Positions 19,300 through 31,261 of a DNA stretch of 64,000 nucleotides are shown piece by piece. A model generated the notes under the pieces. It saw nothing but the letters and a program-made list of their open reading frames with translations, had not been told where the DNA came from and made no database searches. Made by a program: the position numbers and the translations under genes. The DNA comes from Arcobacter defluvii (GTDB taxonomy: Bacteria; Campylobacterota; Campylobacteria; Campylobacterales; Arcobacteraceae). Every line of letters starts with the position of its first letter. The stretch's first letter is position 1. The stretch covers positions 1,922,001-1,986,000 of the forward strand of contig NZ_CP053835.1 in the NCBI RefSeq assembly GCF_013201725.1, in the 5' to 3' direction.

Positions 19300-21492
19300 T
19301 TATTCTCCTAATTCATTTAAACCATTATTTTCATCAATATATATAATTCCTTCTTGAAAAGAGTATTTTAAATTTATGATTTCATAGTTTAATTTTTCTT
19401 GCGTTTGATACAAATATTCCTTTTCAAAATAAGTTGGTAGAGATATAGTATATTCATATTTAATTTTGTCATTCATATAATCATCATAAAGTAAATAATC
19501 ATTTTTTTGAAGTTTTTTATCTATATCTCTTAAATCATAATCATCTGGAGATTTGTTTATTCCTGATAATTTTTTTATTGTTTCATCATATTTTAAATAA
19601 GCAGAATCAAAAAGTCTTGAAACTTCATTATTGACGCTTTTATCCATTTCAAAAAGTTTATCATACACAGTATTTAGCCATTGTACATATTCTCCCAACT
19701 CAAAATATCCATCTTGAACAACATCAAAAGTTAAATCCAAAAGATATGAGTTTGTATATGGGGATACTTTAGAATATTTATAGATATAAATTTCACCTTT
19801 GTTATTTTCATCTTTTTTACGATTAACTCTTCCAAATCTTTGAATTAAACTATCGATTGGAGCATTATCAGTAAACATCACATCAAAATCAATATCAAGT
19901 GAAACTTCTACGATTTGTGTTGCAACAAGAATAAAAGGTTTGTCAGAACCTAATTTTTCAAAAATTAATTCTTCTTTTTTTTGCTTATCCATCTTTTTAA
20001 ATGTTGAGTGATATAGTACAATTTCTTCATCATCCAAAGAAAACATATCTTTTAAATATTTATATGTATCAGTCGCACTTTTAACGGTATTTCTAATGAT
20101 TAATATGTTTTTTGATTTTTCAAATTTTTCAAAAATGAAATTGGAATCATCATCTAGTTCATAATCTCTTTTTATAATTTCATTTGCTTTTTTCTTAAAT
20201 AAATTATTTTCCGTAATAACGGGATAATCTTTTATATTTAGTAACTCTTTTATTTTATTTGGTATGGATGCACTCATCAAACATACTCTTACATCATGCT
20301 CACAGCAAAGTTCTAAAAATCTTTTTAAAAACCCCATCAACTTAAAATCATAAGAATGCACTTCATCAATGATAATTACTGAATTTAGAAAGTTTTTAGT
20401 TGCGATATTGAATCTTCCAATATTGATGAAATATTTGAGTAATGAATCTATCGTAGAAACAGTTACTGGTTTATTAAAGCTTTTACTAACCAAAAAATTA
20501 CTATCAAACTGTTTATCGACAATTCCATTATCTTTTTCGTACTCTTTTTCTAAAAATATTTTTGCATTTGAATGAATCAAGCCACACTCGTTTTTATCAA
20601 AAAAGTTTTGAACTCTTTCATAGAGTTTATTAGATGTAGTTTGCGTTGGCAATGTATAAATTATTTTTGTATTTTCGTTGTATATATTTTTAATTGCCCA
20701 AAATAAAGAACCTTCTGTTTTTCCCTCACCGGTAGGAATCTCAACTAAAACACTTTGTGTACAATCTGCTAATTCATCTTGAAAATCTCTTAACTTATCA
20801 AAAGTTAAATGGCTCATAAAATCATCTTTTGAAGGTATAAAGCCAAATATTGTAATCGGTGTAGTTTGACTAAATCTTGCACTAGCAATCCAATCAGCCA
20901 AATTTAAAATACCTGATACATAGGTATATAAAATTCTTAATTTATGAGTTTGTTGAATTAGTTTTAAATCATTTTCTATATTTTCAATTTCAAATTTAAT
21001 ATCATCTGAAATATGAAAATTGAAAGAGTAACTACATTCTTTTTCAAGCATTTCTTTATATAAAGTTTTGTAGTTTTGAAAAAAATTTTTTGCTTTATCA
21101 AGAAAAATAAATTTTGAAGAATTGGCTGTATAAGGCATTAAAGAATGATGAGTAAGTGTAATTATCAATAAAAGATTAATATAAATATCATCTTCTAAAA
21201 ATTCGAAATCACCAATTGATTCTAACACACTTGCTGAATACATAGCATGATAAGATTGTGTTCCAGTTGTGATTGTATTTTGAAATTCTTTAGTTGCTTT
21301 ACCAACATCATGAAAGTAAGCACTAAAAAATATCAAATCTTTGATTTTATCTGTACTCCAACCAGAGATATTGGCTACCTTTTGAAGTGTTTTATTATCA
21401 ACTTGTTTTAAAGCTTCCTCAATAACCCATAAAGTATGCTCTTCTAAAGTTTGATACTCATCATTTAACTTTTTAGCCCAAATATCCATCAA
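19300..21492 (-). CDS. cas3: CRISPR-associated helicase/nuclease Cas3
   Basis: Cas3 is recruited by target-bound Cascade to unwind and degrade DNA. The 730 residues join an N-terminal HD nuclease (about 1-200; FFSAYFHDVGKATKEFQ gives the HD pair, with a further His in the LTHHSLMPY segment) to a superfamily 2 helicase with Walker A EIPTGEGKTEGSLF (about 260), DEVH box IIIDEVHSYD (about 385), motif III MSASIPNK and motif VI QRFGRVNRKK (about 578). All catalytic motifs are intact, so interference is probably functional. Its start overlaps the cas5 stop by 4 bases; the second Met is an alternative start. Confidence 0.96.
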   Translation of the reverse strand: MMDIWAKKLNDEYQTLEEHTLWVIEEALKQVDNKTLQKVANISGWSTDKIKDLIFFSAYFHDVGKATKEFQNTITTGTQSYHAMYSASVLESIGDFEFLEDDIYINLLLIITLTHHSLMPYTANSSKFIFLDKAKNFFQNYKTLYKEMLEKECSYSFNFHISDDIKFEIENIENDLKLIQQTHKLRILYTYVSGILNLADWIASARFSQTTPITIFGFIPSKDDFMSHLTFDKLRDFQDELADCTQSVLVEIPTGEGKTEGSLFWAIKNIYNENTKIIYTLPTQTTSNKLYERVQNFFDKNECGLIHSNAKIFLEKEYEKDNGIVDKQFDSNFLVSKSFNKPVTVSTIDSLLKYFINIGRFNIATKNFLNSVIIIDEVHSYDFKLMGFLKRFLELCCEHDVRVCLMSASIPNKIKELLNIKDYPVITENNLFKKKANEIIKRDYELDDDSNFIFEKFEKSKNILIIRNTVKSATDTYKYLKDMFSLDDEEIVLYHSTFKKMDKQKKEELIFEKLGSDKPFILVATQIVEVSLDIDFDVMFTDNAPIDSLIQRFGRVNRKKDENNKGEIYIYKYSKVSPYTNSYLLDLTFDVVQDGYFELGEYVQWLNTVYDKLFEMDKSVNNEVSRLFDSAYLKYDETIKKLSGINKSPDDYDLRDIDKKLQKNDYLLYDDYMNDKIKYEYTISLPTYFEKEYLYQTQEKLNYEIINLKYSFQEGIIYIDENNGLNELGE

Positions 21493-22205
21493 TAAAATAC
21501 CAATCTATTGTTATTTTCTACATCCACATAACTGATAACTCCATCAATCTGCATATTGCAATTAATGTATTCAACTTGTGGATATTCTTCAACAACCTCT
21601 TTTGAGATTCTATTTCCTTTTTTATCAAATGCAATAAATTTAATAGGTATCAAATTAGGTGTCGGTAACTCTATTGGTTTATTTTGCGCTTTTATAAATG
21701 TTTTGTAGGTGTAGCCTTTATTTAAAAATACAGAATTAACCCTGTTTGTATCGTTTGGTTTAATAGATTCACTTACATCTTCTACATTTTTGATAATCAC
21801 AAGCTCATCATCAAGCCCTAGGGACGGAGTATTTTTCGGATTTTTTAGAGATTCAAAAATATCATCAAAAAGTGTTTGCTCTTTTATGTAAACATAAATA
21901 GTGTATTTTGACAAAAATAGCTTATCTCTCCTGATAACACTTTTCCCCATATTTCCTTTTTCTAAAGTTTTATAACTCCATAAATCTTTAGTTTTCCCAC
22001 TAATTTCATCTATAACAACCGACACATCAATTAGCTCTTTATCCAGTATTTCAAAAAAATCTTTTTGTGGTCTTAAAGAGATATTACATAACATCCCTAT
22101 AACTGTTGTTTTCGGTGGAGCTAAAAAAGTTTTATGATATGTTCTGAAAAAAGGGATTCTAAATGAATTTAATAATCCCTCCAATTCAAATCTAATTACT
22201 TTCAT
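21489..22205 (-). CDS. cas5: Cascade subunit Cas5 (type I-B)
   Basis: Cas5 caps the 5' tag of the crRNA in Cascade. The 238-residue protein begins with the family motif RFELEGLLNSFRIPFFRTYHKTFLAPPKTTVIGML, in which the Ser-Phe-Arg and PPKTTVIGML elements are typical of Cas5 of types I-A and I-B. The rest is a divergent beta domain. It lies one base after the cas7 stop and is coupled to cas3 by a 4-base overlap. Confidence 0.9.
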   Translation of the reverse strand: MKVIRFELEGLLNSFRIPFFRTYHKTFLAPPKTTVIGMLCNISLRPQKDFFEILDKELIDVSVVIDEISGKTKDLWSYKTLEKGNMGKSVIRRDKLFLSKYTIYVYIKEQTLFDDIFESLKNPKNTPSLGLDDELVIIKNVEDVSESIKPNDTNRVNSVFLNKGYTYKTFIKAQNKPIELPTPNLIPIKFIAFDKKGNRISKEVVEEYPQVEYINCNMQIDGVISYVDVENNNRLVFY

Positions 22206-22206
22206 T

Positions 22207-23142
22207 TTAAGCTTCTATACAATTTTTGTACATTTCAATAGCTTGTGCAACAGTTACAACATTTGGAAATATATCTCTTATCTCTTGTTCATTTGCAAAA
22301 ATTCCTTTTGCAATTCCTATCGTATATTGTTCTGTTGTGTTATCTGCCAAAGCTTCTTTGATATTTTCAATATTAATATTGTCATTATTATCCACACTAA
22401 GAGCATTTAGTAAAAATGGGTTTCCTGTTTTTTGTTTAGAGATAATTATAAACTTCGGTGCAATATCCTCAAGATTTCTAGCTTGTTTTGCTCCACCGTT
22501 AAATGATTTGATTGCATCAAGAAGAACATTTAATCTTTTATTTTTTTCTTTATCGTCCAAAATAGCTTTTGATTCATAAGTATATTCATTGATTTCATTT
22601 CCAATATGAGAAGTATTTATCATGATATTTCCTCTCATAAAATTCTTTGTGTCTATTTCTACTTGAACAATATTCCCACTTTTCTTACTTTCATCTTCCA
22701 TTTTTTGTTTTCTTGTAAGATAATCGTATTCACCTTTGTAAGGTAATAATGAAACTAATGGGCTGACTTTTACAGGTGACCATCTTCTACCACCTTGTGG
22801 TAACATGTACCCAAATAAATCTAAGTCACAAACTGACTTATACATTTTATTTAATATATCAGCATCTATTTTTTTATTTAAATCAAGAAAGGTTTCTTTG
22901 CCATTTTTATCTTTATCTAAAAAGGTTGGATTCCCTTTTTCATCAACACTACTGATTTTTTCTTCAAGTTGCATAAGTGTCTCTTTTAGGTATCTTCGCA
23001 AAGCCTGACCTGAAACATAAGCAAATTCATCACCATTGGCATTTGAGATTTTTTTCATTACCGTGACATTTCCACCACTACCCTCGCCACCATTAAGTGA
23101 AGCTACATTTACTTTTGTGATATATGCGATATTTAAAAACAT
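22207..23142 (-). CDS. cas7: Cascade backbone Cas7 (Cst2/DevR type)
   Basis: Cas7 forms the helical backbone that holds the crRNA spacer. The 311 residues begin MFLNIAYITKVNVASLNGGE with the GGNVTVMKKIS and YVSGQALRRYLKETL motifs of the Cst2/DevR branch, and MLPQGGRRWSPVKVSPLVSLLPY at about 112-134. Members of this branch belong to type I-B (Tneap-like) systems. A GGAGAAAT ribosome site precedes the start, 14 bp after cas8b. The gene is full length with no anomaly. Confidence 0.92.
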   Translation of the reverse strand: MFLNIAYITKVNVASLNGGEGSGGNVTVMKKISNANGDEFAYVSGQALRRYLKETLMQLEEKISSVDEKGNPTFLDKDKNGKETFLDLNKKIDADILNKMYKSVCDLDLFGYMLPQGGRRWSPVKVSPLVSLLPYKGEYDYLTRKQKMEDESKKSGNIVQVEIDTKNFMRGNIMINTSHIGNEINEYTYESKAILDDKEKNKRLNVLLDAIKSFNGGAKQARNLEDIAPKFIIISKQKTGNPFLLNALSVDNNDNINIENIKEALADNTTEQYTIGIAKGIFANEQEIRDIFPNVVTVAQAIEMYKNCIEA

Positions 23143-23156
23143 TTTATTTCTCCTTT

Positions 23157-25669
<2,513 letters not shown>

Positions 25670-25734
25670 CTAAAGATTATTTTTTTATTAATATTTAACT
25701 TATTTTTTATTATTTAATAATTATTTTTAGTTAT

Positions 25735-26616
25735 TTATATTTCTATCCCAAAATAATATTTTACTAAATATCCAATCAAAAATGAGATTATCGCAACTCC
25801 AAAAGTGATAGCTGACATTTGTAAAACTCTTTTTGTAAAGCTCAAATCTTTTGCAACACTTATATAAAAGTTATAAGAAACTATTGCCAAAAATGCACAA
25901 ACAAACATCAAAATCAAAGCTTCAATAATAGAATCAAATATAAAAAATGGTACAACTAAAATTGCAGTTGTTAAGATATATGAAACTCCCGTATACAAAG
26001 AATATACCAAAGGATTTATCTCTTCACTTGGATTCTCTTTTGCTTCAAAATATGCAGACCCTGCCATTGATAAAGATGCTGCAATTCCCATAATAAGACC
26101 AGTAAGTCCAACAACCAAACTTTTATCAAAAGCAAAAGCTATACCACTTAAAGTTCCTGTTAATTCAACTAAAGCATCATTCATTCCTAAAACAATTGCA
26201 CCTGCGTATAAAAGTTTTTTATCATTTAACATATCAATAAGTTCTAGTTCGTGTTGAGTTTCTTGTTCATATATTTTTTTTGATTCTGGATAAATTTCAA
26301 AAAGTTCTTTATAAAACTCTTCTGCTCCTGATTCTCTTTTTTCTAAAGATTTTAATGTAAAAGATGTTCCAAAAATTTTCACAAGAAAAACATACCACCA
26401 AACGATTAGATTTTGTGCATGAAGTTGTTTTTTTGTTATTTTTACCCAAAAATCATAATGACTTTTTTCTTCTTTCGCAATTTTTTCAAATATTTTTTTA
26501 TTATTTTCATCTTTTTGAAAAAGTGCTAAAGCTTTATAAATAGTATAATCATTTATTTCATTTTGTTGTTGTAGTAAAGCTTTTTTGAGATTTTTTTTAT
26601 CAGATACAATATTCAT
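25735..26616 (-). CDS. Ferritin-like/VIT1 iron transporter, MbfA-like
   Basis: A 293-residue fusion. Residues about 1-135 are a rubrerythrin/ferritin-like four-helix domain with metal ligands in ENNKKIFEKIAKEEKSHYDFW (EExxH-type) and EQETQHELELI. Residues about 140-290 are a VIT1/CCC1 transporter domain with five membrane helices and the GMNDALVELTGTLSG motif. This is the MbfA/Er-VIT architecture; characterised members export Fe2+ and protect against iron and peroxide stress. It follows hydE by 13 bp on the same strand, so it may be the distal gene of the hydrogenase operon. Confidence 0.88.
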   Translation of the reverse strand: MNIVSDKKNLKKALLQQQNEINDYTIYKALALFQKDENNKKIFEKIAKEEKSHYDFWVKITKKQLHAQNLIVWWYVFLVKIFGTSFTLKSLEKRESGAEEFYKELFEIYPESKKIYEQETQHELELIDMLNDKKLLYAGAIVLGMNDALVELTGTLSGIAFAFDKSLVVGLTGLIMGIAASLSMAGSAYFEAKENPSEEINPLVYSLYTGVSYILTTAILVVPFFIFDSIIEALILMFVCAFLAIVSYNFYISVAKDLSFTKRVLQMSAITFGVAIISFLIGYLVKYYFGIEI

Positions 26617-26629
26617 TTAATTTCCTTTC

Positions 26630-28162
26630 TTAATAGTCTAAAGGATACTCTTTAGGTAAGATTGTATTATAATTTTTACTTAAAGTTTTTATTGCTTTTG
26701 ATAATAAAATAGAATTAGCAAACATATTTCCACACAAAACAACATCTGTTGCTTTTGTCTCTTTTGCAATTTCATTTACATAATTACTTATAAACTCACT
26801 CAAGCTTTCATAAAATGAATAAACCAATGTAATATTATCAACATCTGCCATTTTATAAGCCATTATTGATTGAACTATTCTTCTATAATCTAAATAATTT
26901 ATTCCATCAAAATTTATAAGTTTCATATCAATCTGAATACCACTTGATAAATTTGCACTCAAAGCAGTATCTTCAAACTCTTTAGCACTATTTATTCCTA
27001 AAACTTTTGCACATAAATTAATAATAGACTCAAAACCATTTGCATTTGCTGGAACATCACTTTCTAAAACAAATGGAAATTTTTTACTAAAATTTGTAAT
27101 TAATCTTGCACAATGTTCATCAATATCAGCTATTTCTTCAAAACAATTTTTTATATTATTATGAATGTTTGGAATAACTATAATTTGTTTTATACCTTTT
27201 GTAGGAAGATTTATAGATATTGAACTTTTTTGATTATTTTGAGAAAAATAAACTCCAATACTTGGAACTAATCTTTTTGCTACTTGAGCTAAAATAGCTT
27301 TATAAACACCACCATTTTCATCAAAATACTCTTTTGAACTATTAAACTTTTTTCTCGCAATAAAATCATATTTAGGGAATAATCCTTTATCACCACTTAC
27401 TATGATATTTTGTTCTTTATTATATGTAACTTTTAGGCCATCTTGATAAACTTCATCATTTGCATATAAAACATAATCTATTCCATTTTCTTTTAAAGAT
27501 TTGGCAAATAAAACAACTTCTTTATCATCAGGAATTTTTGCATAAATAAAGTTTGTTGAACTAAACTCTTTATTTGCATTTTTTAAAAGTTTAAATTTCA
27601 ACTTTACAAGTGGTCGTTCTATTGAACATAAAAGTTGAAAATCTTTCATATTTAAATCAAAAATTTCATCAAGTTTAGTAGTATTTGTAATAAGAAGTTT
27701 TACTTCATAACCTCTTTTTTCAAAGTCTTCTCTTATATTCTTATTTGGTAAAAAGTAATCTTTTAAACCATTATGTGTTTCAAATCTTGAAATCTCACCT
27801 TTTGAAATTTTTACAATATCGTTTAAAAAATCGATATTATTCTCTTCAATTATCTGTTTTATTGCATCGTTTGTTAGAAGAGTCAGATTTTGTTTTATAT
27901 CAAAATCTTCAATTTCTTCTAAATTTTCATCATAACTCTCAACAACATAAGAGTTTCCTATAAATATTGACATTGGCAATTTTTTTTCAAGTAGTGCAAA
28001 AAAACTCTCAATATTTGAAGCTTCTTCCTCTAGTATAATTAAAATAAATCCTTGATATTGTTTGCAAATAGCATTTACTTTTGCTTCTTTTATAAGTTTT
28101 TCTATAATATATTTAAAATATAAATTCGTTGTATTAAATTCTATTTTATAGATTAATTGCAT
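26630..28162 (-). CDS. hydE: Hydrogenase accessory protein HydE
   Basis: HydE is found with the membrane-bound hydrogenase of Campylobacterota (Wolinella and Helicobacter hydABCDE operons), where it is needed for active enzyme. The 510-residue protein looks like a divergent HypF relative: an acylphosphatase-like start (YKIEFNTTNLYFKYIIEKL) and a C-terminal VVLCGNMFANSILLSKAI that parallels VVLSGGVFQNKLLLE of HypF at 10832-13078. It lacks the zinc-finger cysteines. I place the start at 28162, which has GAGGAAG at proper spacing; the upstream ATG at 28180 has none. It overlaps hydD. Confidence 0.85.
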   Translation of the reverse strand: MQLIYKIEFNTTNLYFKYIIEKLIKEAKVNAICKQYQGFILIILEEEASNIESFFALLEKKLPMSIFIGNSYVVESYDENLEEIEDFDIKQNLTLLTNDAIKQIIEENNIDFLNDIVKISKGEISRFETHNGLKDYFLPNKNIREDFEKRGYEVKLLITNTTKLDEIFDLNMKDFQLLCSIERPLVKLKFKLLKNANKEFSSTNFIYAKIPDDKEVVLFAKSLKENGIDYVLYANDEVYQDGLKVTYNKEQNIIVSGDKGLFPKYDFIARKKFNSSKEYFDENGGVYKAILAQVAKRLVPSIGVYFSQNNQKSSISINLPTKGIKQIIVIPNIHNNIKNCFEEIADIDEHCARLITNFSKKFPFVLESDVPANANGFESIINLCAKVLGINSAKEFEDTALSANLSSGIQIDMKLINFDGINYLDYRRIVQSIMAYKMADVDNITLVYSFYESLSEFISNYVNEIAKETKATDVVLCGNMFANSILLSKAIKTLSKNYNTILPKEYPLDY

Positions 28163-28736
28163 GTGTAAAATCTTCCTCATTTGGTATTCTATTTAAGTGC
28201 TCGCCATTATAACTTCCTATCATACTTTTTACGACATCACTTATTGCAATATTATCTACTTTAGTAGCTTTTATACCTAAAGATTCTATCTCTTTTATAC
28301 CATTTAAAATAAACTCTTCAAACTTATCTTCCATTTTTTGTGTTAATCCAATTTCAACACTTATTATATCTTCTGGAATAATTCCTATAATTGTTACATT
28401 TGCATGAGAATCTAAAACAGAAACTATCTCTAACATCTCAACAATTTCAACTTCGTGAGCTGTTTTTCTATAGTTCCCAAGTCCCAAAAGAACATCACTT
28501 GGAAGTCTATAAATTCCTCCAACTTCATCCTCAATAGAAACTGTATCTAAAATAATTACATTGTCATATTCTTGAAAATATGCCATTAGTTTAAAACCTA
28601 ATGTTCCACCATCAATAATTTCTAAGTCTTCATCATCAAACTTATAATTTTGTTTGATATATTCACTTGCATAAATTCCTATACCTTCATCTTTGAAAAG
28701 CATATTTCCAACGCCAATAACAATATTTTTTTTCAT
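28146..28736 (-). CDS. hydD: Hydrogenase maturation protease HydD
   Basis: HydD removes the C-terminal peptide of the large subunit after nickel insertion. The 196 residues show the HyaD/HybD fold with its nickel-sensing residues: Glu in GVGNMLFKDEGIG (about 17), Asp in VIILDTVSI (about 60) and His in KTAHEVEIVEML (about 93). Its substrate is HydB, which keeps a C-terminal extension; the second large subunit at 32754 has none. It is separated from hydC by an 85-bp gap that contains a hairpin, and overlaps hydE by 17 bases. Confidence 0.93.
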   Translation of the reverse strand: MKKNIVIGVGNMLFKDEGIGIYASEYIKQNYKFDDEDLEIIDGGTLGFKLMAYFQEYDNVIILDTVSIEDEVGGIYRLPSDVLLGLGNYRKTAHEVEIVEMLEIVSVLDSHANVTIIGIIPEDIISVEIGLTQKMEDKFEEFILNGIKEIESLGIKATKVDNIAISDVVKSMIGSYNGEHLNRIPNEEDFTHAINL

Positions 28737-28784
28737 TAAATTACACCCTTTATAACTCTTTTATAAATTTAGTAATTAAACTTA

Positions 28785-28821
28785 TAAAAAAGTTAATAAG
28801 GTTAAGCCTTTATGCTTAACC
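28785..28821 (-). terminator. Hairpin between hydC and hydD
   Basis: GGTTAAGC (28800-28807) and GCTTAACC (28814-28821) form a perfect 8-bp stem directly after the hydC stop codon. On the minus strand it is followed by TTATTAACTTTTTT, so it may act as a partial terminator that lowers hydDE expression relative to hydABC. Confidence 0.6.
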
Positions 28822-29526
28822 CTATTTTTCTTCTTTTTCTCTTACGAATTTACTTCCACCAATAACAATAGCAATATCTCCCTCTTTCCAGAAGATTGTT
28901 CGCCAAATTTGGTAATAAATATGACACATTACCCAAACTAAGATTAAATACATTGATGTATGATGAGCAATTCTTACTCCCATATTTCCACCAAATACAT
29001 TTAATGTCCAATCTGTTGCAATATGAAGCATTGCTGGCCACCAAGCTCCAATAGAACTTTCACCTGAAGCTAATCCGTGAACATATAATTGAAGACCAGT
29101 AAATAACATAAATATTAATAATAGGTGAAATATCGTAAAAAATACAATATTATAACTATCACTATGAGAAGAATCAAAATTTTTTCTTCTATTAAATGTT
29201 ATTAAATTTAAAAATACCTCAAAAAACTCTTTTATATTTTTTCCTGTTGGAATCAATTTTTTATATGGTTTTTCAAATCTTGAAAAGAAATATAAATAAC
29301 CAATTAATACAGCAGTTACATCAAATATAATTGCGACAATAAAATGTCCCCATCTATTCCAAGCCATTACATACTTATCCACTGCTGGATCAGCAATAAA
29401 GCTTTGATAATATGGATGACCTATATATAAACCGGTTATAACAGCAACAACCATACATATAGCATTTGCCCAATGTACGATTCTCATAGTTGCTGTCATT
29501 CTTTTAACCTCTTTTATTTTAGGCAC
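28822..29526 (-). CDS. hydC: Ni/Fe-hydrogenase cytochrome b subunit HydC
   Basis: HydC anchors the hydrogenase in the inner membrane and passes electrons from the small subunit to quinone via two b hemes. About four to five membrane segments are visible, with candidate heme histidines in MRIVHWANAI, RWGHFIVAIIFD, LLHIATDWTL and RIAHHTSMYLILVWVMCHI. I place the start at the GTG at 29526, which has GGAGG at 8-base spacing and overlaps the hydB stop by 8 bases; a TTG 15 bases upstream is the alternative. This gives 234 residues, normal for the family. Confidence 0.92.
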   Translation of the reverse strand: MPKIKEVKRMTATMRIVHWANAICMVVAVITGLYIGHPYYQSFIADPAVDKYVMAWNRWGHFIVAIIFDVTAVLIGYLYFFSRFEKPYKKLIPTGKNIKEFFEVFLNLITFNRRKNFDSSHSDSYNIVFFTIFHLLLIFMLFTGLQLYVHGLASGESSIGAWWPAMLHIATDWTLNVFGGNMGVRIAHHTSMYLILVWVMCHIYYQIWRTIFWKEGDIAIVIGGSKFVREKEEK

Positions 29527-31261
29527 GGCTTGTTCCTCCAATTGGATCTACTTTATAAACTCCTAACTCTTTACCGTTAGTATCAATAATATGTACAGCA
29601 CAAGCAATACATGGATCAAAACTATGAACTGTTCTTAAAATCTCAAGCGGTTGATCTGGATTTGCTACTTTTGTACCAACTAAAGATGATTCATAAGCTC
29701 CCATTCTTCCTTTATAGTCTCTTGGAGCTGCATTCCAAGTTGATGGAACAACAGCTTGATAATTTACTACTTTACCATCTTTGATTTTTATCCAGTGACC
29801 TAAACCACCTCTTGGAGCTTCAGCCATTCCATAACCTTGTGCTTCTTTTGAAACATTATCAAAGTTAAATTCTGTCCAAGTTGATAAATCACCATGTGCA
29901 ACATTTGAAGCTAATTCATCAACCCATTCCATCATAACATCTGCCATAAGTTCAGTTTCTATTGCACGTGCTGCTGTTCTACCAACTGTTGAGAATAAAA
30001 CTTTTGTTGGTAAATTTCCATTTTTTAAGAAAGTTGTTACATACTTAGAAATTCTTTCATCACCTCGTGCAACACCAACTATCATTCTTGCAAGTGGACC
30101 TACTTCCATTCTTTCATCATTATATAATGGTGATTTAATCCAAGAATATTTTTTTGTTGTATCTAAATAAGCAACATTATCTTCTTTTTTACCAAACCCT
30201 GTATAATTAGGTTTTGTTACTCCATCAAATGGATGTAAATTTGTAGCACCTTCATACCAAGAGTGAGTTACATCTTCTGTAATTTTTGTTTGGTCAATAT
30301 CAAAAACTTTTGATAAATCTCTATTTTTTACAATACCTGAAGGGAAAAGTTTAGCTGATTCATAAAAAGGTGTATCATCAAGTCTAAAATCACCATACGA
30401 CATATAGTTTCCTATACCTCCACCAATTCCTTCAAGAGCTTCATCAGCATACATTGTTCCAGCCATATAAACATCTGGTAAATATGCCTCTTTTGTGAAT
30501 TTTTGACCTCTTTTTAAGATTTGTTTAAATTCTGCAATTCTTGCAGGATTTTTAATATCTTGAACACAAGTTACTCCACCAACAACAAAAGATTGTGGAT
30601 GTGGATTTTTTCCACCAAAAATAGCCATCATTTTTGCTAAATCTCTTTGTAATTCAAGTGCATCTAAATAGTGAGAAAGTCCTATCAAATTTTGTTCAGG
30701 AGTAAGTTTAAATCCTTTACTTCCCCAATATGCATTTCCAAAAATTCCAAGTCTTCCTTGTTTTACATATTTTGTAACTCTTTCTTGAACAGCTGCATAA
30801 ACATCTTCATTTGCATTCCATGGTCTATGACCTGACACACTTGCCCATTTTTGAGCTTCTGCAACTGTTGCTTTTGGATCAGCTTTAAGTGCTTCAGTGA
30901 TATCAACCCAGTCAAGTGCATGTAAATGATAGAAGTGAACAATATGGTCATGTAAATATAAAGCACCTTGAATAAGGTTTCTTACTAATCTTGCATTTTT
31001 AGGAATAGTAATATTAAAAGCATGTTCAACAGCTTCAATACTTCTTTGATAGTGAGTTCCTGTACAAACTCCACAAATTCTCATCGCTAATAAACCACAA
31101 TCTCTTGGATCTCTTCCTTTTAAAATCTCTTCAATTCCTCTAAACATAGTTGAAGAAGAGTAAGCATCTGTTACAACATTGTTTTCATCAATGATTGCCT
31201 CAATTCTAAGATGTCCTTCTATTCTTGTAATTGGGTCAATTACTAAATGTTTTTGTGCCAT
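29519..31261 (-). CDS. hydB: [NiFe]-hydrogenase large subunit HydB
   Basis: HydB carries the NiFe active site of a respiratory, periplasm-facing H2-uptake enzyme (group 1 type). The 580-residue protein has the N-terminal nickel motif RICGVCTGTH (about 62) and the C-terminal motif DPCIACAVH, followed by about 23 residues (IIDTNGKELG and on) that HydD would remove after the His. Its ATG shares a base with the hydA stop (TAATG), so expression of the subunits is coupled. Length and motifs are normal. Confidence 0.97.
   Translation of the reverse strand: MAQKHLVIDPITRIEGHLRIEAIIDENNVVTDAYSSSTMFRGIEEILKGRDPRDCGLLAMRICGVCTGTHYQRSIEAVEHAFNITIPKNARLVRNLIQGALYLHDHIVHFYHLHALDWVDITEALKADPKATVAEAQKWASVSGHRPWNANEDVYAAVQERVTKYVKQGRLGIFGNAYWGSKGFKLTPEQNLIGLSHYLDALELQRDLAKMMAIFGGKNPHPQSFVVGGVTCVQDIKNPARIAEFKQILKRGQKFTKEAYLPDVYMAGTMYADEALEGIGGGIGNYMSYGDFRLDDTPFYESAKLFPSGIVKNRDLSKVFDIDQTKITEDVTHSWYEGATNLHPFDGVTKPNYTGFGKKEDNVAYLDTTKKYSWIKSPLYNDERMEVGPLARMIVGVARGDERISKYVTTFLKNGNLPTKVLFSTVGRTAARAIETELMADVMMEWVDELASNVAHGDLSTWTEFNFDNVSKEAQGYGMAEAPRGGLGHWIKIKDGKVVNYQAVVPSTWNAAPRDYKGRMGAYESSLVGTKVANPDQPLEILRTVHSFDPCIACAVHIIDTNGKELGVYKVDPIGGTSRA

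Noticed and set aside
22226-22579. Plus-strand 117-codon frame opposite cas7
   Set aside because: It lies wholly antisense to cas7. Its hydrophobic, Ser-rich composition is what the reverse frame of AT-rich coding DNA gives.
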